Below, piece by piece: positions 7,601 through 14,715 of a stretch of DNA of 51,415 nucleotides (position 1 is its first letter; every line of letters starts with the position of its first letter). The stretch is from Collinsella sp. (GTDB lineage Bacteria; Actinomycetota; Coriobacteriia; Coriobacteriales; Coriobacteriaceae): assembly GCA_019414055.1 (NCBI GenBank), contig DXMV01000008.1, positions 1 through 51,415 of the forward strand. The letters are read 5' to 3'. Below the pieces are notes generated by a model that saw nothing but the letters and a program-made list of their open reading frames with translations, searched no databases and was not told the DNA's origin. The position numbers and the translations under genes are program-made.

Positions 7601-8418
7601 CGATTGAAGGCGTTCTCTTTATCGGAGACGTTGTTGTGGCGGAGGATTTCCTCGAAGCGGTTGACGATGCTGTCTTCGGCCCTGAAGTCGACAAGGTCCT
7701 TCTTGAGAAGGGGAGGAACCATCGGGTGGTATGCCGTCGACCTATCGCCAAAGAGGATGTTTCCCTCGACTTGTTGGTTGTACGTTTCCGTCCAAACTTG
7801 ATGGAGCTGTTCCACTGTATGGGCGTCGCGGTAGAGCGCAATGGTGTCATCGCGTTTGGCGAGCGCGATGAAGTTCTCGTCATCGCTGCAGTTAATTGAA
7901 ACCTGGTCTGGCACGATTTCGTTGTTGATGAAATCGCATGCAAAGAGTACCAACCAGCGAGTCGCGCGCTCTTGTTGCCAATAGGAGAGGAGTTGCCCTC
8001 CGTCTGACTGCATGTTCTTGAATTCGTTTTTGAACTCGGTTCCAGGGGTCTTGCATTCGACGATTGCGAGTGTGTCGCCCCTCTCGTCATTAATGCAGAT
8101 ATCAGCGCGGCCGCTCTTTTGTTCGTGCCCAAGGGCCCATTCGCGCTCCAGCTCAAGTGATTCGGGGCGATATCCTTTGTCGAGGAGCATGGTTACGCAG
8201 GCGAGTACGACGAAGTTCTCGTTATCGGAAAAGTTACAAGTTGTGTCTTTGTTGACTTTGAACCCCAGGTCTTTCGGGTAGCCGATGCGTTTCTTGGAAA
8301 AATCGACCGTGATTTGCGCGCTGGTCTCTTCCCAGGATTTCTGATAAACGGTGCCGTCGCCCGAGGGCTCGTAGCACAGAGCCCTAAGTGCGTCGCGAAG
8401 ATTGTCCAGAGTAATCAT
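4630..8418 (-). CDS. Single-chain restriction-modification enzyme (HsdR_N-type nuclease + N6 adenine methylase + HsdS-like specificity domains)
   Basis: 1,262 residues, ATG at 8418. An N-terminal PD-(D/E)XK nuclease domain shows D106 and E121-C-K123 (RADICI ... IVECKTPG), as in type I HsdR_N. A helical section follows, then GQFFTP (427-432), SAM motif I DYACGAGHF (462-470) and the amino-methylase motif IV NPPY (559-562). The last ~400 residues carry two target-recognition halves, one with GRPRGDKNELLKYPIPVPTL and QRALIDGF, joined by a coiled-coil spacer (INSKRQQIAALKESVKSRF) and ending with the PIAIPPLSLQQEF repeat, like HsdS. Cutting, methylation and recognition thus lie in one chain, as in type IIG/IIB or fused type I enzymes. 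No frameshift is seen. It is transcribed leftward, away from the IS200 element. Confidence 0.9.
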   Translation of the reverse strand: MITLDNLRDALRALCYEPSGDGTVYQKSWEETSAQITVDFSKKRIGYPKDLGFKVNKDTTCNFSDNENFVVLACVTMLLDKGYRPESLELEREWALGHEQKSGRADICINDERGDTLAIVECKTPGTEFKNEFKNMQSDGGQLLSYWQQERATRWLVLFACDFINNEIVPDQVSINCSDDENFIALAKRDDTIALYRDAHTVEQLHQVWTETYNQQVEGNILFGDRSTAYHPMVPPLLKKDLVDFRAEDSIVNRFEEILRHNNVSDKENAFNRLIALFIAKLQDELSKMPTQEIEFQYRQGRDTYETLQDRLQRLHSDGMRKLMREEVLYVPNDYAENLISNYTGQHRKKLIEELNGTLRKLKFYTNNDFAFKDVHNEELFLQNGKVLVETVQLLQPYRIVGTQDIQFLGDLFEQLLNQGFKQNEGQFFTPVPITRFIWKSLPLDSIVQDEAGAVHYPRVIDYACGAGHFLTEGFEEISDAACQYDPTIEDDLGDADWVRDNLVGIEKDYRLARVSKVSFYMHGAGQSNVVFGDGLENYPDKGIDSRTDRGRFDILVANPPYSVAAFKPHLKLHNNELKVLETISDSGSEIETLFVERAAQLVRPGGYAAIVLPTSILDKSTSSSFMAARDVLLSSFEIVSIARFGSGTFAATGTNVAIMFLRRFDEIPPRNANALDFVDAVFERRKLTGWKDESAFNAYLDTINVDGDTYRAFLAGEAGWNEWANTRHFNVYCHLFESSKELKTLRKSKTWKAADKNSQLKAENELFYRYAHKEERKRLRVWGLVCGEQTLIINSPNTTKEIASFLGYKWSNRKGNEGIQPIDGEGVLYSDDESDDTNSLSGIIRAWFSGEQVEPGDLAQYYYYAKTTDFIDFDAEKFDETLTIPRSFYKPRSFAQGTVVKTLRDITSYVTNSVAQSSITTDTYVTTENMVKDRGGITAYSGELPASAGTAYKKGDTLVSNIRPYLQKIWLADRDGACSKDVLVFRSINTDSLLPEFLHLLLWQKDFFDYDMSTFTGTGRPRGDKNELLKYPIPVPTLSEQRALIDGFNRLTDEINSKRQQIAALKESVKSRFVEMFRTKTHASWPIETIGNYSIEMHYGTSVKAGADGDYVYIRMNNITDDGILDLTDTKRITLKGQALENATVRYGDMLFNRTNSIDKVGKTCVFHQSETMVIAGYIVCVRFADHSSAEYVSGYLNSKEGKRVLRNIAKGSVHQANISAADLAAIPIAIPPLSLQQEFADFAAEADKSQFIIHQDLHGF

Positions 8419-8856
8419 CTAATGTCTCCGTAGCTGCGAGGTGAAAACACAATTCGCTAATTTTATCGCAGAGGGCGCCGTAAGAACGTAGTGTGATTGG
8501 CGGTGCTGCTGCTTGCCAGGGCATTTGATTGGATGATGACGCGCACGGGGCGGGATTCGCCAGTCCGCTAAGCCACGCTGGCAACAGTAGCGTACCAGGC
8601 GGTTGCTTGCAGAGATCCTCACGCGCGCCGTGCTTGAACCACTGGAGGTACGTGTTTCTCGTCGTGCGTCCATCGGTGACCGATCCGCCTTTTACTAAAC
8701 AAGTTTATCGAGCGCGCGAAGCGATTGAGCCAATGGCGAAGCTCCAACTTATTCGTCAACTCATGGGCAAGCCACCCGAGACTACTCATTTCTCCTACTA
8801 GCAATGAAGGTCTGCGACCTGCAGTTTTGCAAACTGCTTGAAAGCCACCCGATGAG
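8419..8856. other. Intergenic segment upstream of the restriction gene
   Basis: Contains the leftward promoter of the restriction gene. On the plus strand, a frame ending at 8802 (LQLIRQLMGKPPETTHFSY) resembles the one near 2297-2338 and is followed by a terminator at 8857, suggesting the tail of a lost rightward gene. I do not recognise a family. Confidence 0.35.
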
Positions 8857-8897
8857 ATACCCCCGATTTCCACTTGGAATCGGGGGTATTTTTATTT
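8857..8897 (+). terminator. Factor-independent terminator next to the IS200 end
   Basis: ATACCCCCGATT and AATCGGGGGTAT form a 12-bp stem with a 9-base loop followed by TTTTTATTT. The IS200-type element begins within or right after the T-run. Confidence 0.8.
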
Positions 8898-9660
8898 ACA
8901 GGCTTTAGCCTGTGCGGGGCGCGCAGCGCGCCGCATCAGAAACCACCCGCTATGCGGGTGGGGCCAAACGGCTTTACAAAGCCGCCCCCTCGCCGGACAC
9001 TTGCGATTGTTCAGGCCGCAAGGAATCCGAGTCGAGAGGGCGGTGGTGGCGTATGGCCCAGAAGGCCTACGGCCTGTCGCACACGAAGTGGACGTGCAAG
9101 TACCATGTCGTGTTCACGCCGAAGTATAGGCGCAAAGTCATCTACAACCAAATAAGGTCCGACCTTGGGGAGATCTTCAGGAAGCTCTGCCAGTACAAGG
9201 GGATAGAGGTCATCGAGGGGCACCTGATGCCCGACCACGTCCACATGCTGCTGGCGATACCGCCGAAGTACAGCGTGTCCAGCGTGATGGGCTACCTGAA
9301 GGGGAAGAGCTCGCTGATGGTATTCGACAGGCACGCGAACATGAAGTACAAGTTCGGCAACAGGAAGTTCTGGGCCGAGGGCCACTGCGTGTCCACCGTC
9401 GGCCTGAACGAGGCCACGATCGCGAAGTACATCCGGGAGCAGGAGAAGGCCGACATCGCGCTCGACCGGCTGAGCGCCAAGGAGTACGAGGACCCCTTCG
9501 ATAGGGGGCCGGGGCGTAAATAGCGCCGGTTTGACCGGCCCGTCACGGGTCAATCTGCAGTGCGGCCCGAACCCCGTGAGGGCCGGCGCCTTTAGACGCG
9601 TGCCGGAAATCCAAGGGTTACACCCTAAGAGCAAACCACCCCTTCTAGGGGTGGTTTTGA
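8896..9660 (+). mobile_element. IS200-type insertion sequence (IS200/IS605 family, tnpA only)
   Basis: About 765 bp with no terminal inverted repeats but with subterminal hairpins, as expected for HUH elements. Left: ACAGGCTTTAGCCTGT (8898-8913) and AACCACCCGC/GCGGGTGG (8941-8960). Right: AGGGTTACACCCT (9614-9626) and AACCACCCC/GGGGTGGTT (9634-9656). The only gene is tnpA. Exact ends are estimated from the hairpins. Confidence 0.75.
9053..9523 (+). CDS. tnpA: IS200/IS605-family transposase TnpA (Y1 HUH)
   Basis: 156 residues from ATG at 9053; the frame is open upstream but homology starts at MAQKAYGLSHTKWTCKYHVV. The HUH metal motif is H62-V-H64 (MPDHVHMLL) and the nucleophile is Tyr126 (IAKYIREQ). 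Other family marks are FTPKYRR, GHLMPDH and KFWAEGHCVSTVG. Length matches full-size IS200 TnpA, and all key residues are present, so it should be active in single-strand transposition. No TnpB accompanies it. It lies between the restriction gene and the truncated Sir2 copy and may have caused or followed the rearrangement there. Confidence 0.95.
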   Translation: MAQKAYGLSHTKWTCKYHVVFTPKYRRKVIYNQIRSDLGEIFRKLCQYKGIEVIEGHLMPDHVHMLLAIPPKYSVSSVMGYLKGKSSLMVFDRHANMKYKFGNRKFWAEGHCVSTVGLNEATIAKYIREQEKADIALDRLSAKEYEDPFDRGPGRK

Positions 9661-9661
9661 T

Positions 9662-10435
9662 TTAAGCGTCCACGCATGAAACACGGCGCGATGAACTGCG
9701 CTGCTCGTCGCCCGTCCGCGCCGCCGAGAGCAGGGCGCCCAAATCGGCCTGGATCGCCTCTGCCTTGCTTCCAAGCTGCAACGGAGCCGAGTCGCCCGAG
9801 ATGTTTACGCTCAAAAGGTGCGCATCCGGCAGCTTTGCGGTCATGCTCCAGAACGGGAGTGTGATGATACCAGGAGTCATTTCGCCCACGCCGAGCTCCA
9901 GCAACAGCACGCGGCCACTGCTGCGCTCGCGCACAAAGCGTTCGTATCGTTCGAGGCTCTCGCGCCATGCTCCGCCTTGCAGAAACGTGTCGTCGCGCAC
10001 CCACGGCACAAGCTGCCAGCCGCAATGCGGGCATCGGGGGATATCCTCGCTGAGGACCTCGAACCCCGCCATGCCCGCGAGCATGCGTTCGACGTAGGGG
10101 CTCGCGTCGAAGAGCTCGTCACAGCATGGCTGCTTGCACTGAAGGTGCGCGAAGCTTCCCTGATAGTTACAGGTTCTCTCGTCGGGAAACGTCTTCTCGG
10201 CCTGGGTGTCCACATTGGTGCTCAGGATGAAGTAGTCCTTATGGCCGATGAGGGACCGTAGGTCGAGATAGGGCTGCGAGGCCAGCTCGCGCAGCATGAA
10301 GTCGATGTATCGCGCATAGTATGCCCACTGCTGCTCGAGGCTGGGGTAGAGGTGGTAGAAGCCGTCGAAAAGGCTCTTGACTACTTTCGATTGATGCTCA
10401 GTGCCCATTGTATTCGCTACGATTAAACTCGGCAC
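9662..10435 (-). pseudogene. Truncated copy of Sir2-like gene A (A')
   Basis: From about 10378 down to 9700 it encodes a protein nearly identical to Sir2A (13178-14026): KSLFDGFYHLYPSLEQQW, LSTNVDTQAEKTFP, CNYQGSFAHLQC, RCPHCGWQLVPWVRD, LLLELGVGEMTPG. The first ~58 residues of Sir2A, including the NAD-binding GIGSGMSSAAG, are missing and replaced by 19 unrelated residues (MPSLIVANTMGTE...). Without that loop it cannot bind NAD in the normal way, so I call it a pseudogene although the frame is open. The C-terminus also differs, running SSSRRVSCVDA to the IS200 side. Upstream is an IS3-family scar, which likely marks the truncation point. Confidence 0.85.
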
Positions 10436-10465
10436 AGGGGATACTGGTTTTCCGTGCGAAAACGC

Positions 10466-10557
10466 TCATGCCGCTAAATTGAGCGACCGCCTGTACTGCA
10501 GCGGGATCATCCGCCCGAGCGATCCCTTAATCCGTCGCCCGTTGCGCCAATCGGCAG
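10466..10557 (-). pseudogene. IS3-family transposase (OrfB) C-terminal scar
   Basis: The minus strand reads DWRNGRRIKGSLGRMIPLQY then RRSLNLAA and a stop at 10466-10468, the characteristic end of IS3-family integrase-type transposases (RIKxxLGGMSPVxYR). Only ~30 residues remain, with an in-frame stop upstream. It lies between truncated Sir2A' and the radical SAM pair. Confidence 0.7.
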
Positions 10558-10607
10558 AAGCCACGCGTGGACGCTAATCGCTCGAGCGAATCGTCGTCGG
10601 TTTCCGT

Positions 10608-11516
10608 TTAACGATTTCTTTTTCCGCTATTATCTGACCCTCGGACTTCCTCGTGATAGAAGTAGTCCACGATCACCGGATGCCCCTGGGGGACTCTGCC
10701 ATAAGGCATTTCGTTGTCCACAAAGGGGCAATCGTACTTCTTGGCCATTTCCTCGGCTTTTACTTCAAGCGCTTCAAAATAGCTACGGTTGCGCTTGTTA
10801 TAGATCTCATCGTAAAGCGGTACGAGATTGGGATGTTTCTCGGCGATATAATCCAGGATCGTTTTTTTGAAACCACCCCGAAGATTGAGATTTTCGAGCC
10901 AAAACAAATCGCACCGATCCTTTACTCGCTCAAAAATCATCTCAAAATCCGTGATGCCGGGAAATACCGGGGACACGAAGCAGACCGTACGGATACCTTC
11001 GTCATACACCTGCTTCATAGCAGCGATACGACGCTCGATGCTCGACGCGGAGTCCATATCGTTCTTGAAGTTCTCATCCAGCGTGTTGATCGACCATGAA
11101 ACGGTCACTCGTCCAAGCCTCTTCAGCAGATCGATATCCCGTACCACAAGATCGGACTTTGTGCAGATCAGAATATCTGCATCGCTGCCAATCAGCTGCT
11201 CCAGGAGTTTCCTGGTATTCCCGAATCGCTCCTCCTGTGGATTGTAGCCATCCGTCACAGAACCGATAACCACCCGCTGTCCAGCGTATTTCTTCGGATT
11301 CTTGATTTCCGGCCAATGCTTCACATCAAGAAAGGTGCCCCATTCCTCCTTGTGTCCGGTAAAGCGCTTCATAAAGGAGGCATAGCAATACTTGCAGGCA
11401 TGCGTGCAGCCTACATAGGGATTGACCGAGTAGCCGCCTACCGGCAGGCTGGACTTGGTCATGATGTTCTTTGCTTCCACCTCATTGATGAGGATTCCAT
11501 CGATCACTTCCGCCAT
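10608..11516 (-). CDS. Radical SAM protein, SPL-like (radical SAM mobile pair protein B type)
   Basis: 302 residues from ATG at 11516, preceded by GGAGG; an earlier in-frame start at 11660 would lie inside the neighbouring gene. The 4Fe-4S cluster motif is CTHACKYC (C-x3-C-x2-C) in the context NPYVGCTHACKYCYASFMKR, followed by GSVTDGYNPQEERF and LICTKSDLVVRDIDLL, typical of spore photoproduct lyase-like radical SAM enzymes. NCBI family models name such genes 'radical SAM mobile pair protein B' because they travel with a second radical SAM gene, present here and overlapping by 13 bases. The substrate is unknown. Lower GC and different codon use than the surrounding Sir2 copies point to import. 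Confidence 0.85.
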   Translation of the reverse strand: MAEVIDGILINEVEAKNIMTKSSLPVGGYSVNPYVGCTHACKYCYASFMKRFTGHKEEWGTFLDVKHWPEIKNPKKYAGQRVVIGSVTDGYNPQEERFGNTRKLLEQLIGSDADILICTKSDLVVRDIDLLKRLGRVTVSWSINTLDENFKNDMDSASSIERRIAAMKQVYDEGIRTVCFVSPVFPGITDFEMIFERVKDRCDLFWLENLNLRGGFKKTILDYIAEKHPNLVPLYDEIYNKRNRSYFEALEVKAEEMAKKYDCPFVDNEMPYGRVPQGHPVIVDYFYHEEVRGSDNSGKRNR

Positions 11517-12193
11517 GTTCTCTGCACCTCCAGCACTCTTTCGAATTCTTCCGGCAATTCCTGAATCATGTTTTCGTCCCCTATGACAGAGACGAGGTCT
11601 TCCTTCATAAACATTGGAATGCCAAGCGCGTGCGCCTGGTCCGTCAAAGACCATGCCCACTCCGGTTCCGTATGAACCTTCCTGCTCTGCGCCCCGGTCA
11701 TGGTACCGACGACGATCCAGTTGATTCCGGAAAGGTCGACCGTACCGGGATCGTCGAATAGCGGCTCAAAAGTAACGAAGAAGTGATTTGCTTTGACGTT
11801 TTTCCGAAGGGCGTCGATACGCCACAGCTCCGCTTTCCTCGTCACCGTAACGCCGAACCATGCGTTTTCCAGGTCGGTATCTAAATCCAGCAAATCGGGT
11901 CTCTTGGTCAGGAACAGGAACTGATGCTGTGGATTCTCATGGATCTTTGCAAATACCTCGTCTCGCCATTCCAGCTTCCACCCGGAGAGATCGCTCATGC
12001 CGGTAAGGAGAAAGTTCTGCGGGCGTTTCTTTTCCATCATCTTGAGCTTGCTCGGGAAGAACGCAGGATCAGCGAAGTCGTCAATCATATGCCAACGTTT
12101 CACATTGTTACGGGCATAGCAATATGGACACCCCACCGTGCAGCCGATGACGATATTCATATTCTGAATCTGATTTTTGATGCAGATGCTCAT
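11504..12193 (-). CDS. Radical SAM protein, DUF5131/Gp37-68-like (radical SAM mobile pair protein A type)
   Basis: 229 residues, ATG at 12193. Cluster motif CTVGCPYC at residues ~19-26 (NMNIVIGCTVGCPYCYARNN), then NFLLTGMSDLSGWK, FLFLTKRPDLL, AWFGVTVTRK, FVTFEPLFDDPG and INWIVVGTMTGAQSRK, which match the phage Gp37/Gp68 or DUF5131 radical SAM type and mobile pair protein A. Its start codon overlaps the TGA of the truncated Sir2C' leader (ATGA), giving translational coupling, and its end overlaps gene B. The pair therefore appears to be transcribed from the old Sir2 cassette promoter. No MarR regulator, sometimes found with such pairs, is seen. Confidence 0.8.
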   Translation of the reverse strand: MSICIKNQIQNMNIVIGCTVGCPYCYARNNVKRWHMIDDFADPAFFPSKLKMMEKKRPQNFLLTGMSDLSGWKLEWRDEVFAKIHENPQHQFLFLTKRPDLLDLDTDLENAWFGVTVTRKAELWRIDALRKNVKANHFFVTFEPLFDDPGTVDLSGINWIVVGTMTGAQSRKVHTEPEWAWSLTDQAHALGIPMFMKEDLVSVIGDENMIQELPEEFERVLEVQRTWRK

Positions 12194-12390
12194 AACGCCT
12201 GCCTACCTGCCTCTCCCGTAAACACGCAATCAGCCTTCCCCACCTTGCGGGCAAAAGCCTCGATATCTTGCTTGCAAGCAGCAGGCTCGCAATCGCTCAA
12301 ATCGTATGACGTGCCGCCGTTTCGATAGACGGCCCGATGGGAAAACGATCGGCTGACAAGCCCGATGCCGAGCTTCTCGCACAGGGTCAT
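12190..12390 (-). pseudogene. 5' remnant of Sir2-like gene C (C'), now a 66-residue leader peptide
   Basis: MTLCEKLGIGLVSRSFSHRA and YRNGGTSYDLSD then DIEAFARKVGKADCV match the N-terminus of Sir2C (14716-15681) closely, but just where the NAD-binding GGASGLSAAGG should follow the sequence changes to FTGEAGRQAL and stops. The stop TGA overlaps the start of the radical SAM gene (ATGA). It may serve only as a translated leader for the captured pair. Confidence 0.8.
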
Positions 12391-12404
12391 CCGTGCTCCC
12401 TTTC

Positions 12405-12520
12405 AGCTATAAAAAACAGGTGTCTATAAACAGTATCCTTGTTGATTTTCGCAGGGGCAATGAACAAACGCGTGCACCTGTCGATAAACGAACAGCTACT
12501 GGACATTGTCAAACGACTCA
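12405..12520. promoter_or_regulatory. Divergent promoter/operator region of the decayed cassette
   Basis: Between C' and the TetR pseudogene. It shares with the intact cassette CAGGTGTCTATAA (12417-12429) and a downstream TGTCGATAAACGA motif near 12478-12490. TGTCTATAAACA is an imperfect palindrome. Conservation between two otherwise diverged copies marks these as likely TetR operators. Confidence 0.5.
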
Positions 12521-12533
12521 GATTGGAGAGGCG

Positions 12534-13084
12534 ATGGGAGAAACCAAGATCGACCGCCGGCGGCGCTACACCCTCTCGGTCATACAGGAGGCGTTCTTCG
12601 CGCTGCTGGCCGAGGTCGGCTTCGCGAAGATGACGGTGGCGGACATCTGCCGCCGCGCCGAGATCAACCGGGGAACGTTCTATCTGCATTACGAGGATAA
12701 GTACGCGCTGCTCGATGCGCTTATCGACGAGGCATTGGCAGCGGCTCCCCCGCTTGAGGGGGTTGAATCGGCAACGCTTTGCCAGCGTCCGCCGGCAGAC
12801 GACGATTATCGCCTGCTTTATTCGGACAGCGACTCATACGCTCGCGTAGCCCAGCGCGTCATAGAACGCGGAGCGGAGCAGATGGTCCCTGGGTCATGGA
12901 GAAAACAGGGCTTTCACGCGAAGACGCCTTCCTGCTCTTCGTCCACAACGTCCAGGGCAATCTGGCCGTCAACCGCCTGCTCGGCTGGAGACGAGGCCCC
13001 GAGTTCACCCATGCCCAGGAGCTGCTCAACGCCTATTCCGAAGGGGGGCTTACTGGCGGTATCCGCTCTTCGCGATTCCGATAA
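12534..13084 (+). pseudogene. Frameshifted TetR regulator (copy of the gene at 15825)
   Basis: The first ~120 residues match the intact TetR: DRRRRYTLSV, QEAFFALLAEVGFAKMTVAD, RRAEINRGTFYLHYEDKYAL. At about 12888-12893 one base is missing compared with the intact copy (MVPGSWRKQ instead of MVPSIMEET), after which the correct continuation (EKTGLSREDAFLLFVHNVQG, NRLLGWRRGPEFTHAQELL) lies in another frame ending at 13084. The DNA-binding domain is intact, so a truncated repressor could still be made. Confidence 0.9.
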
Positions 13085-13177
13085 CCCATCGTGACCTGCG
13101 ATTCAGGAATACCAGCCTCCGAGCCCTCTCGTTCGGAGGCTGCGGCTAAAACCTCATTGCGCGTCTACCGCTCCGCG

Positions 13178-14026
13178 TTACTCGCCACCTGCCCGCGCCA
13201 CCGAGAGCAGGGCGTCCAAATCGGCCTGGATCGCCTCCGCCTTACTTCCGAGCTGCAGCGGAGCCGAGTCGCCCGAGATGTTTACGCTCAGCAGGTGCGC
13301 ATCCGGCAGCTTCGCGGTCATGCTCCAGAACGGGAGCGTGATGATGCCGGGGGTCATCTCGCCCACGCCGAGCTCCAGCAACAGCACGCGGCGATCGCTG
13401 CGCTCGCGCACGAAGCACTCGTATCGTCCGAGGCTCTCGCGCCAGGCCGCACCCTGCAGAAACGTGTCGTCGCGCACCCACGGCACAAGCTGCCAGCCGC
13501 AATGCGGGCATCGGGGGATATCCTCGCTGAGGACCTCGAACCCCGCCATGCCCGCGAGCATGCGCTCGACGTAGGGGCTCGCATCGAAGAGCTCGTCGCA
13601 GCATGGCTGCTTGCATTGAAGGTGCGCGAAGCTTCCCTGATAGTTGCAGATCCTCTCGGTGGGAAACGTCTTCTCGACTTGGGTGTCCACATTGGTGCTC
13701 AGGATGAAGTAATCCTTATGGCCGATGAGGGACCGTAGGTCGAGATAGGGCTGCGAGGTCGGCTCGCGCAGCATGAAATCGATATATCGCGCGTAGTAGG
13801 CCCATTGCTGCTCGAGGCTGGGGTAGAGGTGGTAGAAGCCGTCAAAAAGACTCTTGAAGCCAAAGGCTTGCTGCCAGTCCGTCATTCCGGCGCGCACCAT
13901 GCCTGCGCGGTTGTAATGGTTGAACCCGGCGGCGCTTGACATGCCCGAGCCGATGCCGACGATGATGGCGTCGGCATCGTCGATAAGGCTTCGAAGCCTA
14001 TACGCTTCCCTCTCTAGAGACGGCAT
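13178..14026 (-). CDS. Sir2-like protein A (class M/SirTM-like, Gln at the catalytic His position)
   Basis: 282 residues, ATG at 14026, overlapping gene B by 13 bases. The Rossmann loop is GIGSGMSSAAG (24-34) in place of GAGxSxxxG. N112 and D114 (STNVDTQ) correspond to the sirtuin QN-x-D motif. The usual catalytic HG is replaced by Q130-G (NYQGSF). Zinc ligands are C138 with C142/C143, then C173 and C176 (RCPHCG). The end has LLLELGVGEMTPG and SVNISGD, the region that contacts NAD. Gln instead of His with conserved Asn is the hallmark reported for SirTM enzymes, which ADP-ribosylate proteins rather than deacetylate. Here there is no macrodomain, GcvH-L or lipoate ligase next door, unlike the known SirTM operons. 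Last gene of the C-B-A operon. Confidence 0.85.
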   Translation of the reverse strand: MPSLEREAYRLRSLIDDADAIIVGIGSGMSSAAGFNHYNRAGMVRAGMTDWQQAFGFKSLFDGFYHLYPSLEQQWAYYARYIDFMLREPTSQPYLDLRSLIGHKDYFILSTNVDTQVEKTFPTERICNYQGSFAHLQCKQPCCDELFDASPYVERMLAGMAGFEVLSEDIPRCPHCGWQLVPWVRDDTFLQGAAWRESLGRYECFVRERSDRRVLLLELGVGEMTPGIITLPFWSMTAKLPDAHLLSVNISGDSAPLQLGSKAEAIQADLDALLSVARAGGE

Positions 14027-14712
14027 TGGGCAATCTCCTCGAAAGCCGGGGCCATATCGCCGTCAACGAGAATCGTCTCGCACGAAGCGTCGGGCGCCAT
14101 GGCCTGGCCGTAGTTGAACACGATGTAGGTGGCGTGCTCGCAGGCGTTCGCGATCTGGGCGAGCATGCGCTTTATGACGCCGTTGTGCAGTCCCACGCCA
14201 AGTTCGAGGATGGCGACCCTGCCGTTGCGATGGGCTTGCACAAGACGCGCGAGCTCGTCGAGCTGGGTCATGGCGAGGGCGTCTGGATGGGCGAGGCGCC
14301 GCTCGTCAACCGACGTGCGCGTGCTCCCCTCAGTCTCGAGCACGCGCACGTCGTCGAACCCGGCGCGCGCGAAGTGCCCGTCGATGTTGCATGTGACCAC
14401 GAAGGTGTCGGCGTGCTCCGTAAGACGCCGCAGCCCGTTCATGAGCGGGCTGGGCTCATACTCGACATACTCCTTTTGATGGAACCGCTCGACCCATCGG
14501 CGTCGCACGCTGGCATCCGGGGAAGCGAGCCCCTGCAGCATGCAGCCGATGCCGTCTGCCTGGGCGAGGTCCCCGTACGCCTCTTGGAAATGAGCATCGG
14601 CGCAGAAAAGGTTGAGCCCCTCCGCCATGTCGAGTCCGTTGCTAGCGCCGATGATGACAAGATCCGCTTCGGCTAGCGCCCTGCCTATGCGAACTGCTTT
14701 CGCCGTCTCCAT
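14014..14712 (-). CDS. Sir2-like protein B, divergent and zinc-less
   Basis: 232 residues, ATG at 14712, three bases after the end of gene C. The NAD loop GASNGLDMAEG (22-32) and N109-x-D111 (VTCNIDGHF) remain, but the expected catalytic His/Gln is Glu128 (LETEGS) and no C-x2-C pairs exist, so the zinc module is absent. A late ILELGVGLHNGVIKRML segment aligns with LLLELGVGEMTPG of gene A. It looks like a sirtuin that lost its zinc-binding small domain. It may be an inactive or regulatory partner of A and C, or an NAD-binding sensor. It is lost from the decayed neighbouring cassette. Confidence 0.8.
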   Translation of the reverse strand: METAKAVRIGRALAEADLVIIGASNGLDMAEGLNLFCADAHFQEAYGDLAQADGIGCMLQGLASPDASVRRRWVERFHQKEYVEYEPSPLMNGLRRLTEHADTFVVTCNIDGHFARAGFDDVRVLETEGSTRTSVDERRLAHPDALAMTQLDELARLVQAHRNGRVAILELGVGLHNGVIKRMLAQIANACEHATYIVFNYGQAMAPDASCETILVDGDMAPAFEEIAQCRL

Positions 14713-14715
14713 GCG

